Assembly: GCA_028283825.1 (NCBI GenBank)
Contig: JAPWJW010000003.1
Location: forward strand, 372,001-436,000
Direction of reading: 5' to 3'
Length of the DNA stretch: 64,000 nt
DNA from: Azospirillaceae bacterium
Lineage (GTDB): Bacteria > Pseudomonadota > Alphaproteobacteria > Azospirillales > Azospirillaceae
Shown: in pieces, positions 53,570 through 61,637 of the stretch
Layout of the letters: each line of letters begins with the position of its first letter
Numbering within the stretch: position 1 is the stretch's first letter
The notes under the pieces: model-generated
Seen by the model: the letters and a program-made list of their open reading frames with translations, nothing else
Told to the model about the DNA's origin: nothing
The model's database searches: none
Position numbers and translations under genes: made by a program

Positions 53570-54465
53570 GCGCCGACCCGCCCGGCGGCCAGCAGCGCCT
53601 GCCAGCGGCCGGGCGTCATGCCGAAGGCCTTCTTGAAATGGCGGTTCAGATGGCTCTGGTCGGCGAAGCCGGCGGCGGCCGCGATCTCCGCCAGCGGCTC
53701 CCCTTGCGCGATCATCGATTTGGCGTGCTGTAGCCGACGCATCAGTAGGAAGCGGTGCGGGCTGGTGGCGAACAGGGCGCGGAAATGCCGGGCCAGGGCA
53801 AAGCGGTCCAGCCCGGTCACCGCCTCCAGATCCTCCGACCGCACCGGGCCCAGGGCGTTGGCCTCCAGGTAGTCCCGCGCCTGGTGCGCCTGCCGCCAGG
53901 CGATCAGGCCGGGGGTGTTCAGGCCGCCACCGTCGTGCCGGGCCAGGCCCTGGGCGATGCGGTCCAGCAAGTCGTCCACCGCCAATTCATCCAGCCCGTC
54001 GTCCAGGGAACCCAGCGCGCCCGCCAGCACCTGGCGCAGATCCGGATCGTCCAGCACCGGCTGGCCGACAAAAGGCAATGCCGCGCCCGGCCGGCCTTGT
54101 CCATCCAGGCAGCGGCGCAGCAGCGACGGTTCCAGGTACAGCATGCGGTAGCGCAAGGCCTCATCGGTGCCGGCGCCGCCGTCATGTTCCTCGTCCGGGT
54201 GCAGGATGATGACGTTGCCGGGCAGGCTGTGCCGCTGCTGGCCGCGATAGCGGAAGGTCTGCACGCCATGTGTCGTGACACCCAGCGCGTAGGTGTCGTG
54301 GCGATGGGGGCTGAAGACGTCCCCGTGAAAGCGCGCCGCGATGCGCTCGATGCCTGGGAAGGCCGGGGCGGCGGTGACGCCGTCCGCCAGTTCTGAACTC
54401 GGGGTCGGCGCGCACGAACGTCCAAGACCGGCGCCGGTCGCACCGCCTAGATCCGGGAAATCCAT
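53545..54465 (-). CDS. AraC-family transcriptional regulator
   Basis: 306 residues. The N-terminal cupin-type AraC ligand domain (FSPHRHDTYALGVTTHGVQTFRYRG) carries typical His residues. The C-terminal double helix-turn-helix shows ALARHFRALFATSPHRFLLMRRL and IAAAAGFADQSHLNRHFKKAFG. The frame extends to 54576; ATG 54465 was chosen. The DUF2000 gene diverges 22 bp away, and such AraC/exporter/DUF2000 neighbourhoods suggest it controls that gene or the LysE exporter (inference). Confidence 0.9.
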   Translation of the reverse strand: MDFPDLGGATGAGLGRSCAPTPSSELADGVTAAPAFPGIERIAARFHGDVFSPHRHDTYALGVTTHGVQTFRYRGQQRHSLPGNVIILHPDEEHDGGAGTDEALRYRMLYLEPSLLRRCLDGQGRPGAALPFVGQPVLDDPDLRQVLAGALGSLDDGLDELAVDDLLDRIAQGLARHDGGGLNTPGLIAWRQAHQARDYLEANALGPVRSEDLEAVTGLDRFALARHFRALFATSPHRFLLMRRLQHAKSMIAQGEPLAEIAAAAGFADQSHLNRHFKKAFGMTPGRWQALLAAGRVGAYLSATRP

Positions 54466-54487
54466 GATGCCTGAGGAACCTTTCCCG

Positions 54488-54895
54488 ATGTTCGACACCA
54501 AAATCGCCCTCGTCCTGCGCGATGACCTGGCCGCCTGGCAGGCGCTGAACGTCACCGCCTTTTTGACCAGCGGCATCGTTGCCCAATTCCCGGAAATCGT
54601 CGGCGAAGCCTACCGCGACCGTTCCGGCACGGTCTACAACCCGCTGTCGGTGCAGCCCGTCATCGTGCTGGCGGCCGACGCCGCCACGCTGGCCGCCATT
54701 CACCGCCGTACGCTGGAGCGGGGCTTGCGCGCCTCGCTTTATATCGAGGAGATGTTCCGCACCGGCCACGACGCCGCCAACCGCGCCGTCTTCGCCGACT
54801 TCGGACCGGAGGACGCGCGCGTCGTGGGCCTGGGCCTGCGCGCCGACAAGAAGCTGGTGGACAAGGTCACCAAGGGCGCCCGCATGCACCCGTGA
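54488..54895 (+). CDS. DUF2000 family protein
   Basis: 135 residues: MFDTKIALVLRDDLAAWQALNVTAF, then VQPVIVLAADAATLAAIHRRTLERGLRASLYIEEMF, which is the DUF2000 (peptidyl-tRNA hydrolase II-like fold) pattern. No enzymatic role is established. GAGGAA lies 10 nt before the ATG at 54488. Upstream in-frame ATGs at 54464/54467 overlap the AraC start and are less likely. Confidence 0.85.
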   Translation: MFDTKIALVLRDDLAAWQALNVTAFLTSGIVAQFPEIVGEAYRDRSGTVYNPLSVQPVIVLAADAATLAAIHRRTLERGLRASLYIEEMFRTGHDAANRAVFADFGPEDARVVGLGLRADKKLVDKVTKGARMHP

Positions 54896-54910
54896 GGGGG
54901 GCATACGCGC

Positions 54911-54938
54911 GGCCTTTGATCGTGACCGATCAAAGGCC
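54911..54938 (+). terminator. Perfect hairpin after the DUF2000 gene
   Basis: A 12-bp perfect stem GGCCTTTGATCG/CGATCAAAGGCC with a TGAC loop, 15 bp after the stop codon. It is directly next to structured repeat copy C; no T tract follows. Confidence 0.6.
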
Positions 54939-55060
54939 CCCTCAGGCGCCGGGCGCCAGCATCCGCTGGCTTGGCTATCCTCGGTGAAGCCCTGCGGTGC
55001 TCACTCCGGGGCCGGCCGTCGCCGGCCTCCAGGGGCACAAGTCAAAATTTGTGCCCCTGG
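54939..55060 (-). repeat. Structured intergenic repeat, copy C (minus orientation)
   Basis: Read on the minus strand: hairpin 1 is a 12-bp stem CCAGGGGCACAA/TTGTGCCCCTGG (55060-55029). Stem 2 is GGCCGGC/GCCGGCC (55027-55010), then CCGGA. Hairpin 3 is a shorter GTGAGC...GCTTCAC (55004-54984), then GAGGA (54982-54978) and AGCCAA. Stem 4 is GCCAGC-GGAT-GCTGGC (54970-54955), then GCCCGGCG and CCTGAGGG. It lies between convergent DUF2000 and HxlR genes. Confidence 0.8.
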
Positions 55061-55062
55061 TA

Positions 55063-55512
55063 TCAATCCTTGGCCGGGTGCCGGACCAGGGCATCCGTGC
55101 ACGCCAGTGCCTTTCCGTCGGCGCGCCGCACCTCCAGCCGGCCGACCGGCTGGCCGGTATGGCTGTCCACCAGCCGGGAATACGCCTCATCCGGGGCGTA
55201 GCAATGATCCTCCCCCCACTGGCGCAAACCCACGATCACCGGGAACAGGGCGCGGCCCTTGGCCGTCAGGGCGTAGTCCTGGTGGGTGCCGCCGTCGGCG
55301 GGGGGCCGGCTTTCCAGAATGCCGAGGGTCACCAGGTCGCGCAGGCGGGCGGCCAGGATGCCCTTGGAAATGCCCAGGTTCCTTTGGAAATCCCCAAAAC
55401 GGCGGGGCCCCTCCAGGGCATCGCGCACGATCAGCAGCGACCACCAGTCGCCGATGACGTCCAGGGCGCGCGCCACCGGGCAGGGATCTTCGGTCAGGCT
55501 GCGTCGTTTCAT
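55063..55512 (-). CDS. HxlR-family transcriptional regulator
   Basis: 149 residues, winged helix-turn-helix: CPVARALDVIGDWWSLLIVRDAL, the RRFGDFQRNLGISKGILAARL recognition region, and the wing DYALTAKGRALFPVI. The Cys near the N-terminus (DPCPVARAL) is the position used by some HxlR members for redox sensing. It is divergent from the frameshifted MFS transporter, the likely target. The intervening 93 bp contain GGTTCTAAAATAGAAC (dyad) and a second GGTTCCATTATAGAACC, good operator candidates. Confidence 0.9.
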   Translation of the reverse strand: MKRRSLTEDPCPVARALDVIGDWWSLLIVRDALEGPRRFGDFQRNLGISKGILAARLRDLVTLGILESRPPADGGTHQDYALTAKGRALFPVIVGLRQWGEDHCYAPDEAYSRLVDSHTGQPVGRLEVRRADGKALACTDALVRHPAKD

Positions 55513-55524
55513 GAGGTCTCCAGC

Positions 55525-55583
55525 GATTAGGTTCTAAAATAGAACTGGACGACCCACCACGCAATAGGTTCCATTATAGAACC
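55525..55583. promoter_or_regulatory. Two dyad-symmetric operator-like sites between hxlR and the MFS gene
   Basis: GGTTCTAAAATAGAACT (near 55530) and GGTTCCATTATAGAACC (near 55567) share the pattern GGTTCYA-N3-TAGAACY, an AT-centred inverted repeat. They lie about 37 bp apart between the divergent hxlR-type gene and the MFS gene. HxlR proteins commonly bind such repeats to control a divergent target; binding here is inferred. Confidence 0.6.
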
Positions 55584-55605
55584 ATATACGGGATGGGAGG
55601 GGACG

Positions 55606-56809
55606 ATGGCGGTGCTGGAACGGACGGTGGAGACGGAAGGACTGCCGGCGCGGGTTGTCTTGGCCATCGCCGCCGCCTGTGGGCTGAGCGTCGCGCACAT
55701 CTACGTCGCCCATCCCCTGCTGGATGCCATGGCGCGTGATCTGGCGCTGTTGCCGGCCCATATCGGCGCGGTCGTCACCTGGACTCAGGTGGGCTATGCC
55801 CTGGGCCTGGTCTTCATCGTGCCCTTGGGTGACCTGGTGGACCGGCGGCGGCTGGTGGTGGGGCAGGGACTGGTATCGGCGATCGCGCTGGTGGTGGTCG
55901 CCTGCGCGCCATCCGGCGCGGTGCTGTTCGCGGGCCTGGTGGCGGTGGGCCTGCTGGCCGTGGTCATCCAGGTATTGGTGGCGTTCGCCGCCGCCCTGGC
56001 GGCGCCGGGGCAGCAGGGGCGGGGTGGTGGGCATCGTCACCGGTGGGGTGGTCACGGGCATCCTGTCGGCGCGCATCTTCGCCGGTGTGCTGGCCGATCT
56101 CGGCGGCTGGCGCCTGGTTTATCTGACCCTGTCCGGCCTCACCCTGGGCATGGCGCTGGTGCTGGCCCGCGTCCTGCCCCCGCGTGCGCCGGCGGGGCCT
56201 GGGGGCCTGTCCTATCCCGCCCTGTTGCGATCCATGGTCCTGCTGTTCCGGGAAGAGCGGGTGCTGCGTCTGCGGGCCGCCTTCGCCTTCCTGATCTTCG
56301 CCACCTTCAATGTGCTGTGGGCGCCGCTGGTGCTGCCACTCAGCGGCCCGCCCTGGTCGCTGCCGCACAGCGTCACCGGCCTGTTCGGCCTGGCCGGCCT
56401 GGCGGGGGCGCTGTCGGCGGGACGGGCCGGCCAACTGGCGGACCGGGGGTTGGCCCGGCGCACCACCGGGGTCGCCCTGGTCCTGATGCTGCTGGCCTGG
56501 GGCCCCATCGCGGTGCTGGGCTGGTTCTCAGGTGCCTGGGTGCTGGCGGCGCTGGTACTGGGCATCCTGTTGCTGGACCTGGCCATTCAGGCGGTGCACG
56601 TCACCAACCAAAGCCTGATCTTCCCCCTTCGGCCCGAGGCGCGTAGCCGCCTGGTGGGGGGCTATATGGTTTTCTACTCTCTGGGCAGTGCCGCCGGCGC
56701 GCTTTCCGCCACCATGGCCTACGCCGCCGCCGGCTGGCCGGGCGTCTGTCTGCTGGGCGCCGGCCTCAGCGCCGCCGCCTTGGTGCTGTGGGCGGTGGCC
56801 TGGGAATAA
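55606..56809 (+). pseudogene. MFS transporter interrupted by a single-base frameshift
   Basis: Two frames together give one complete 12-helix MFS exporter of about 400 residues. The N-terminal part starts at 55606 (MAVLERTVETEGLPARVV) and runs to about 56022; the rest (VVGIVTGGVVTGILSARIFAG to the end) continues in the next frame from about 56024. Removing one G from the run GGGG at 56021-56024 restores the reading RVVGIVTGG. The downstream half has no start signal of its own. Without correction the protein is truncated after about five helices. Either a real inactivating mutation or a homopolymer sequencing error. It is divergent from the HxlR regulator. Confidence 0.85.
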
Positions 56810-56964
56810 GAACGTGGAATATCAACGGGGAACGATGAAGGGCACGTCGGGGCTGATCGCGTGGCGTTGCTGAAGGTGACGGAGCAGGGCGTCTTCCTGG
56901 ATGGTATGACGACGCCGGCGCGCGCGAACATGGCACCAACATCCTGATGGACCGGCTGGGGGCG

Positions 56965-58683
56965 TCACTGGCGCCGTGACGGGCGCCGGGTCATGAGACG
57001 GCTGGCGGTGGCGCAGATGCCGGCGACCAGCGCCAGGCCACCGAACAAATGTATGCTCTGCGCCTCACTGATGCCGTCGATCAGAGGGCCGGTCAGTTGC
57101 AGCACGATGCCGATGCCGTACAGGCCGTAATAGCGGGCCTTGATGAAACGCACGGGCAGGAAGACGGACGGGATCCGATCCAGCGCGTAAAGGCAGGCAA
57201 GCAGGGTCATGCCCCAGGGCGCCAGCCCGGGCAGGTGGAGTGCGGCGCCCAGCAGGCCGGCGGTGGCGAGCGCGCCCAGGCCCAGGGCACCCAGGGCCGT
57301 CTGCTTGGCCTTGGCGGACAATCCTGCGGACCAGAAGTCGGCCAGGGGGGCGGCCCCCACCACCGTGGCCACCCCTGTCAGCATCATGGCCGTCAGTTGC
57401 AGGGGCGCGTTGGGGGACAGCGGCGCGGTCCAGGCCAGCCAAAGCGCCAGCGGGGCATAATTGACCAGGACCGCCAGGAAAAGGCGGACCAGGGTGCGAC
57501 GGTCGCGCACAGGCCGGATGAAGTTGCTGAGGGTCGCCCACCAGATCAGGACCAGGCCGGTGGCTCCGGTCCCGATGACGAACGGCGGCGTGAGGGGCAG
57601 GGCGGTGGCCAGCAGGGTCAGCAGTGCCGCGGCCGGCAGCCATCCCAGCCGCAGGCCCAGGGGGGTGCGGGCTTGTCGCTTCGCGATCCAGCGGCCGGGG
57701 GCCAGGATGGCGAAATGGTAGAACAGGCCGGCGATCGCGGTCGCGGGGACCAGCAACAACAGTTCCGGCGGGATCGCCTGCCGTTCCGAGGGGCGCATGA
57801 TGGCGACGGCCCAAAAGTATACGGCCAACGCCGGCGGCGCGGCCAATAACACCCACCACAGGCCGGCACTGATGGGGTCGCGCTTCAGGAAAGCATCCCA
57901 CTGGGCCAGCACCTGCGGGTCGAAGTTGGCCAGCAACGAGGGATAGGTGCCACGGATCAGCGCCAACAGGGCGCGCACGTCCTTCAGCAGGTCGGGGATG
58001 GCCAGGCGCAGCAAGGGGTCGCGCACGGCCGGCGAGGCCTGCAGCAGGCGGTAGGCCTTGGCATGGATGTGCTGCTTGTCCTGCAGCTTGGCCAGGAACG
58101 CCAAGTCGCGATTGCGTCCGGCAACGTTGGCCAACAGGGCCGATTCCCGCCCGCCGGCGCGCTTGTCCCACTGGAAATGCGCCACCGCGACGGGCACCAG
58201 CGTGTCGGACCGCGGCATGGCGGACAGCAGCAGCCGGGCCAGCCATTCCTCCGTCCGGTTCTGGATGTCGATATAGGCCAGGGCCGGGGAGTCCAGCACC
58301 GCCCGCAAGGCCGTGCGCAGTGTGTCGGGGGATGGCGCGTCCTGCGCGGTGATCAGGGCGCCCAGGGCGTTGCACAGGGGGGCATGGTCGGCGAACGCCG
58401 CCTGGGCTTCGGTGTAAGCTTTCTGCGCGGCGGACGGTTCGGGCGCGGAGTTATCCTCATCCGGGGAAGGCGCAGGGGAGGTTTCCGGCGGCACCGCGCC
58501 GTTGCGGGCATGGGCCAGCGCGTGGTCATAGGCCTGGCGCAGGGCCTGGAAGCCATCGGGGTCGTCCTCGGGATTGGTGGTCTTCAACATCTGCGCATAG
58601 GCGCGCCGGATGGCGCGCACATCGCCGGTGGGCCCCGCCAGGCCCAGAACATGCCAGGGAGTGGGCATGCCGGTTCCGTCCAT
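56965..58683 (-). CDS. J-like domain fused to a multi-pass membrane protein
   Basis: 572 residues. The N-terminus (PWHVLGLAGPTGDVRAIRRAYAQMLKT, then NPEDDPDGFQALRQAYDHAL) is a J-like domain whose HPD tripeptide is missing, as in the DjlB/DjlC type found with HscC in E. coli. A Pro/Glu linker and a soluble helical region follow. From about residue 275 there are around ten hydrophobic segments (for example LLLLVPATAIAGLFYHFAIL, LVLIWWATL, LFLAVLVNYAPLALWLAW). The ATG at 58683 overlaps the hscC stop (TGATG), so it is cotranslated with the Hsp70. It is probably its membrane partner. A GTG at 58686 is also in frame. Confidence 0.82.
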   Translation of the reverse strand: MDGTGMPTPWHVLGLAGPTGDVRAIRRAYAQMLKTTNPEDDPDGFQALRQAYDHALAHARNGAVPPETSPAPSPDEDNSAPEPSAAQKAYTEAQAAFADHAPLCNALGALITAQDAPSPDTLRTALRAVLDSPALAYIDIQNRTEEWLARLLLSAMPRSDTLVPVAVAHFQWDKRAGGRESALLANVAGRNRDLAFLAKLQDKQHIHAKAYRLLQASPAVRDPLLRLAIPDLLKDVRALLALIRGTYPSLLANFDPQVLAQWDAFLKRDPISAGLWWVLLAAPPALAVYFWAVAIMRPSERQAIPPELLLLVPATAIAGLFYHFAILAPGRWIAKRQARTPLGLRLGWLPAAALLTLLATALPLTPPFVIGTGATGLVLIWWATLSNFIRPVRDRRTLVRLFLAVLVNYAPLALWLAWTAPLSPNAPLQLTAMMLTGVATVVGAAPLADFWSAGLSAKAKQTALGALGLGALATAGLLGAALHLPGLAPWGMTLLACLYALDRIPSVFLPVRFIKARYYGLYGIGIVLQLTGPLIDGISEAQSIHLFGGLALVAGICATASRLMTRRPSRRQ

Positions 58684-60398
58684 CACAGGAACGTCTCGCC
58701 TTCCAGCTGGTCCAACGCTTCGGTCAGCGTCTGGCGGGCGGCCTCGACGGTGCGTGGGTCCTGCCTTAGCAGGACGCTCTCGAACTCCGACATCAACCGG
58801 GCCACGTAATCGCGCCTGTCGCCCAGGAAATCCTCGTAGCAGCGGGCCGCCCGGGCCAGGGCCGCGCGGTTGGCCTCCGCATCGCGCGGATGGACCTTCA
58901 GGGCGGCCAGCGCCTGGCGGCGCGTCTCCAGGTCGGCGGGTTTGGCCGCTTCCTCATCCATGATCACCAGATTGCGGCGCTCACCGGTCTCGGCGACCTC
59001 CACATCCACTTCCAGCAAGCCGTTGATGTCGTAGGTGAACCGGCAATCCACCGTCACCGTGCCCGCCGGTCGCGGCGGCACGGGAATGCTGATCTGGCCC
59101 AGCAGGATGTTGTCGGACACCTCGCGCGATTCCCCCTGGTAGATGGAGAAGGCCACCGCCTTCTGGTCGTTCTGCAGGGTGTGGAAGCTTTTGATGCGGC
59201 TGGCGGGGATGACGGTGTTGCGCTCCAGGACGGGGGAGAAGATGCCCGTGCGCAGGCTGCCGTCGCTGTTGCGCTGCGCCACGTCCACGCCCAGGGAATA
59301 GGGGCAGACATCGGTGACGACCACCTCGTTCAGGGCGGCGTCGCGGGCCTTCAGGCCGGCCTGGATCGCCGCGCCCAGGGCCACCGCCTCGTCCGGATGG
59401 ACGGAATGCTGGGGGAAGCGGCCGAACATGCGGGTGACGGCGCGCCGCACCACCGGCATGCGCGTGGCCCCGCCCACCAGCACGATCTCCCCCAGCGACC
59501 GGGTTTCCAGCTGTCCGTCGCGCAGGGCACGCAGCACCGGGTCGCGCAGCCGGTCCAGCAGGCCCTTGGCCTGCGCCTCGAAGCCCTCGGCCGTGATCTC
59601 GTGCTCGTAGGTCTTGTCCTTCCAGACGATGCGGACGGGGGCGGTGGCCTGTTCGCTGAGGGCGCGGCGCGCCCGTTCGGCGGCGGCGCGCAGGCGCTGA
59701 TACAGCCCGTCGTCGCCGCGCGCGTCGCGGCCCCAGTCGGCGGCGAAGCGCTGGCGCAGTTCATCCACGATCAGCTCGTTGAAATCCTCGCCGCCCAGGC
59801 GGTTGTCGCCGGAGGTGGCGCGCACCTCGATCACGCCTTCGAAGATCTCCAGGATGGAAACGTCGAAGGTGCCGCCGCCCAGGTCGAACACCAGGAACTG
59901 CGTCTCATTGCCCAGCTGGTGGATGCCGTAGGCCAGCGCCGCCGCCGTCGGTTCGTTCAGCAGCCGCTCCACCTTCAGGCCGGCCAGTTCGCCGGCGCGG
60001 CGGGTGGCCTTGCGCTGGCGGTCGTTGAAATAGGCGGGGACGGTGATGACGGCCTCCGTTACCGGTTCGCCTAGATAGGCCTCCGCGTCCGCCTTCAGCG
60101 CCTTCAGCACCAGGGCCGACAGTTCCTCCGGCAGGAAATCGCGCTTGCCCAGCCGGGTTATGCGCTTGGAACCCATGAAGCGCTTGAAGGCGGTGGCCGT
60201 CTGGGCGGGGTGCGTGGCCTGGCGTTCGCGCGCCGGCAGGCCCACCAGCATGCGGCCATCCTCATCCACACTGATGGCCGAGGGGGTCAGCCGGTGCCCC
60301 AGGCTGTTGGGGATCAGGTCCGCCTTGCCGTCCCGCCAAACCGCCACCGCCGAATTGGTGGTGCCCAAATCAATGCCGACGATCAACCCAACCCCCAT
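58683..60398 (-). CDS. hscC: Hsp70-family chaperone HscC
   Basis: 571 residues. ATPase domain: IVGIDLGTTNSAVAVWRDG, NDRQRKATRRAGELAGL, NEPTAAALAYG, VFDLGGGTFDVSILE and VLVGGATRMP. The substrate-binding domain follows, with a short lid. The length is well below DnaK (about 640) and close to HscC (about 560). HscC is a specialised Hsp70 that works with DjlB/DjlC-type J-like proteins; here such a partner is encoded directly downstream with overlapping codons. Four tandem 15-bp repeats lie just upstream of the start. Confidence 0.92.
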   Translation of the reverse strand: MGVGLIVGIDLGTTNSAVAVWRDGKADLIPNSLGHRLTPSAISVDEDGRMLVGLPARERQATHPAQTATAFKRFMGSKRITRLGKRDFLPEELSALVLKALKADAEAYLGEPVTEAVITVPAYFNDRQRKATRRAGELAGLKVERLLNEPTAAALAYGIHQLGNETQFLVFDLGGGTFDVSILEIFEGVIEVRATSGDNRLGGEDFNELIVDELRQRFAADWGRDARGDDGLYQRLRAAAERARRALSEQATAPVRIVWKDKTYEHEITAEGFEAQAKGLLDRLRDPVLRALRDGQLETRSLGEIVLVGGATRMPVVRRAVTRMFGRFPQHSVHPDEAVALGAAIQAGLKARDAALNEVVVTDVCPYSLGVDVAQRNSDGSLRTGIFSPVLERNTVIPASRIKSFHTLQNDQKAVAFSIYQGESREVSDNILLGQISIPVPPRPAGTVTVDCRFTYDINGLLEVDVEVAETGERRNLVIMDEEAAKPADLETRRQALAALKVHPRDAEANRAALARAARCYEDFLGDRRDYVARLMSEFESVLLRQDPRTVEAARQTLTEALDQLEGETFL

Positions 60399-60417
60399 GC
60401 CACCGCTGCACGGCCAT

Positions 60418-60477
60418 GTTCCGTACCGACAGGTTCCGTACCGACAGGTTCCGTACCGACAGGTTCCGTACCGACAG
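60418..60477. repeat. Four tandem 15-bp repeats upstream of hscC
   Basis: GTTCCGTACCGACAG repeated four times without interruption or mismatch (60 bp), starting 20 bp upstream of the hscC start codon. On the hscC strand the unit is CTGTCGGTACGGAAC. It lies in the promoter/leader of hscC-J and in the divergent gap to glsA. It may be iterated operators or a slippage-prone array. Confidence 0.9.
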
Positions 60478-60584
60478 TTCTACTGATGAGGTGTCGCCCT
60501 GGGAAGACATACGCGGTCGACAATAACCGTGGCGTCCTGTGGTGGGGTCACTAGATTGGGGTGATACCGATGAAAGGGACGGGG

Positions 60585-61634
60585 ATGATGGGGATGGGAT
60601 TGTCACGTTGGGCCGGCGCGGCGCTGGTACTGCTGAGCTTGCATGGTGTCGCCGCCGCGCGCGACAATGCGCCGCTGCCCGGCGATCAGGCGATCCAGCA
60701 GGCGGTAGACCAGGCCTATGCCAAGTTCAAGGGCGTGACCGACGGCCAGAACGCCAGCTACATCCCCTATCTGGCCAAGGCCGATCCCAAGCTGTACGGC
60801 ATCGCCGTGGTCACGGCCGATGGCCGGGTGTTCAAGGCGGGTGACGCCGGCCATGCCTTCCCGGTGGAATCCATCGCCAAGGTCTTCACCCTGGCCCGCG
60901 TGCTGAAGGACCAGGGGGCGGAAGCCATCGAGGCCAAGATCGGCGTCAACGCCACCGGCCAGCCCTTCAATTCCGTGCTGGCGGTGGAACTGAACAACGA
61001 CAAGCTGACCGGCAGCCCGCCGCCCGGTAACCCGTTGGTCAACGCCGGCGCCATCGCCACCGCCAGCCTGGTGCCGGGGGCGACGCTGGACGCGAAGTGG
61101 AAGACGGTGCTGGACACGGCGTCGGCCTTCGCCGGCCATCCGCTGGCCCTGAACCAGGATGTCTACCGGTCGGAAATGTCCGGCAACCAGCACAACCAGG
61201 CCATCGCCCTGCTGCTGCAGAGTTACGACCATTTGTACGCCGACCCGATGGCGACGGTGGACCTCTACACCCGTGAATGTTCCTACGACGTCAGTGCGGT
61301 GGACCTGGCCACCATGGGCGCCACCCTGGCCAACGGCGGCACCAACCCCGTCAGCCACCAGGCGGTGGTCGATGCCGCCACCGGCGCCCGGGTGCTGGCC
61401 GTCATGGCCACCGCCGGCCTCTACAACACCACCGGTGAATGGCTGTTCAAGGTGGGCCTGCCGGGCAAGAGCGGTGTCGGCGGCGGCATTCTGGCGGTGG
61501 CGCCGGGCAAGCTGGCCATCGGCGTCTACTCATCCCCCCTGGATGCCGCCGGCAACAGCGTGCGCGGCCAACTGGCGGTGCAGTCCATCGCCGAGGCGCT
61601 GGGCCTGAACCTGTTCGCCTCCACGGCGCGCTAA
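60585..61634 (+). CDS. glsA: Glutaminase A with an N-terminal signal sequence
   Basis: About 349 residues; converts glutamine to glutamate and ammonia. Serine-dependent glutaminase motifs: VESIAKVFTLARVL (S-x-x-K nucleophile), FNSVLAVELN, PGNPLVNAGAIATASL, MSGNQHNQAIALLL, RECSYDVSAVDLATMGATLANGG and GKSGVGGGILAV. A hydrophobic N-terminus (RWAGAALVLLSLHGVAAA) appears to be a signal peptide, while the common GlsA is cytosolic and about 305 residues. The start is ambiguous among GTG 60561 and ATGs at 60570, 60585, 60588; AAAGGG sits 8 nt before 60585. Confidence 0.92.
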   Translation: MMGMGLSRWAGAALVLLSLHGVAAARDNAPLPGDQAIQQAVDQAYAKFKGVTDGQNASYIPYLAKADPKLYGIAVVTADGRVFKAGDAGHAFPVESIAKVFTLARVLKDQGAEAIEAKIGVNATGQPFNSVLAVELNNDKLTGSPPPGNPLVNAGAIATASLVPGATLDAKWKTVLDTASAFAGHPLALNQDVYRSEMSGNQHNQAIALLLQSYDHLYADPMATVDLYTRECSYDVSAVDLATMGATLANGGTNPVSHQAVVDAATGARVLAVMATAGLYNTTGEWLFKVGLPGKSGVGGGILAVAPGKLAIGVYSSPLDAAGNSVRGQLAVQSIAEALGLNLFASTAR

Positions 61635-61637
61635 GAT

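Noticed and set aside
54911-54938. The perfect 12-bp hairpin as part of structured repeat copy C
   Set aside because: The other three copies have no equivalent at this position, so it was kept as a separate terminator-like hairpin.
56810-56964. Possible short gene reading VALLKVTEQGVFLDGMTTPARAN
   Set aside because: Too short and without a clear start or ribosome site; it may be a remnant, but nothing supports a functional gene.
60370-60606. Minus-strand frame translating the 15-bp repeats as LSVRN units
   Set aside because: It overlaps the hscC start and has no ribosome site or conserved domain; the repeats are more plausibly non-coding.
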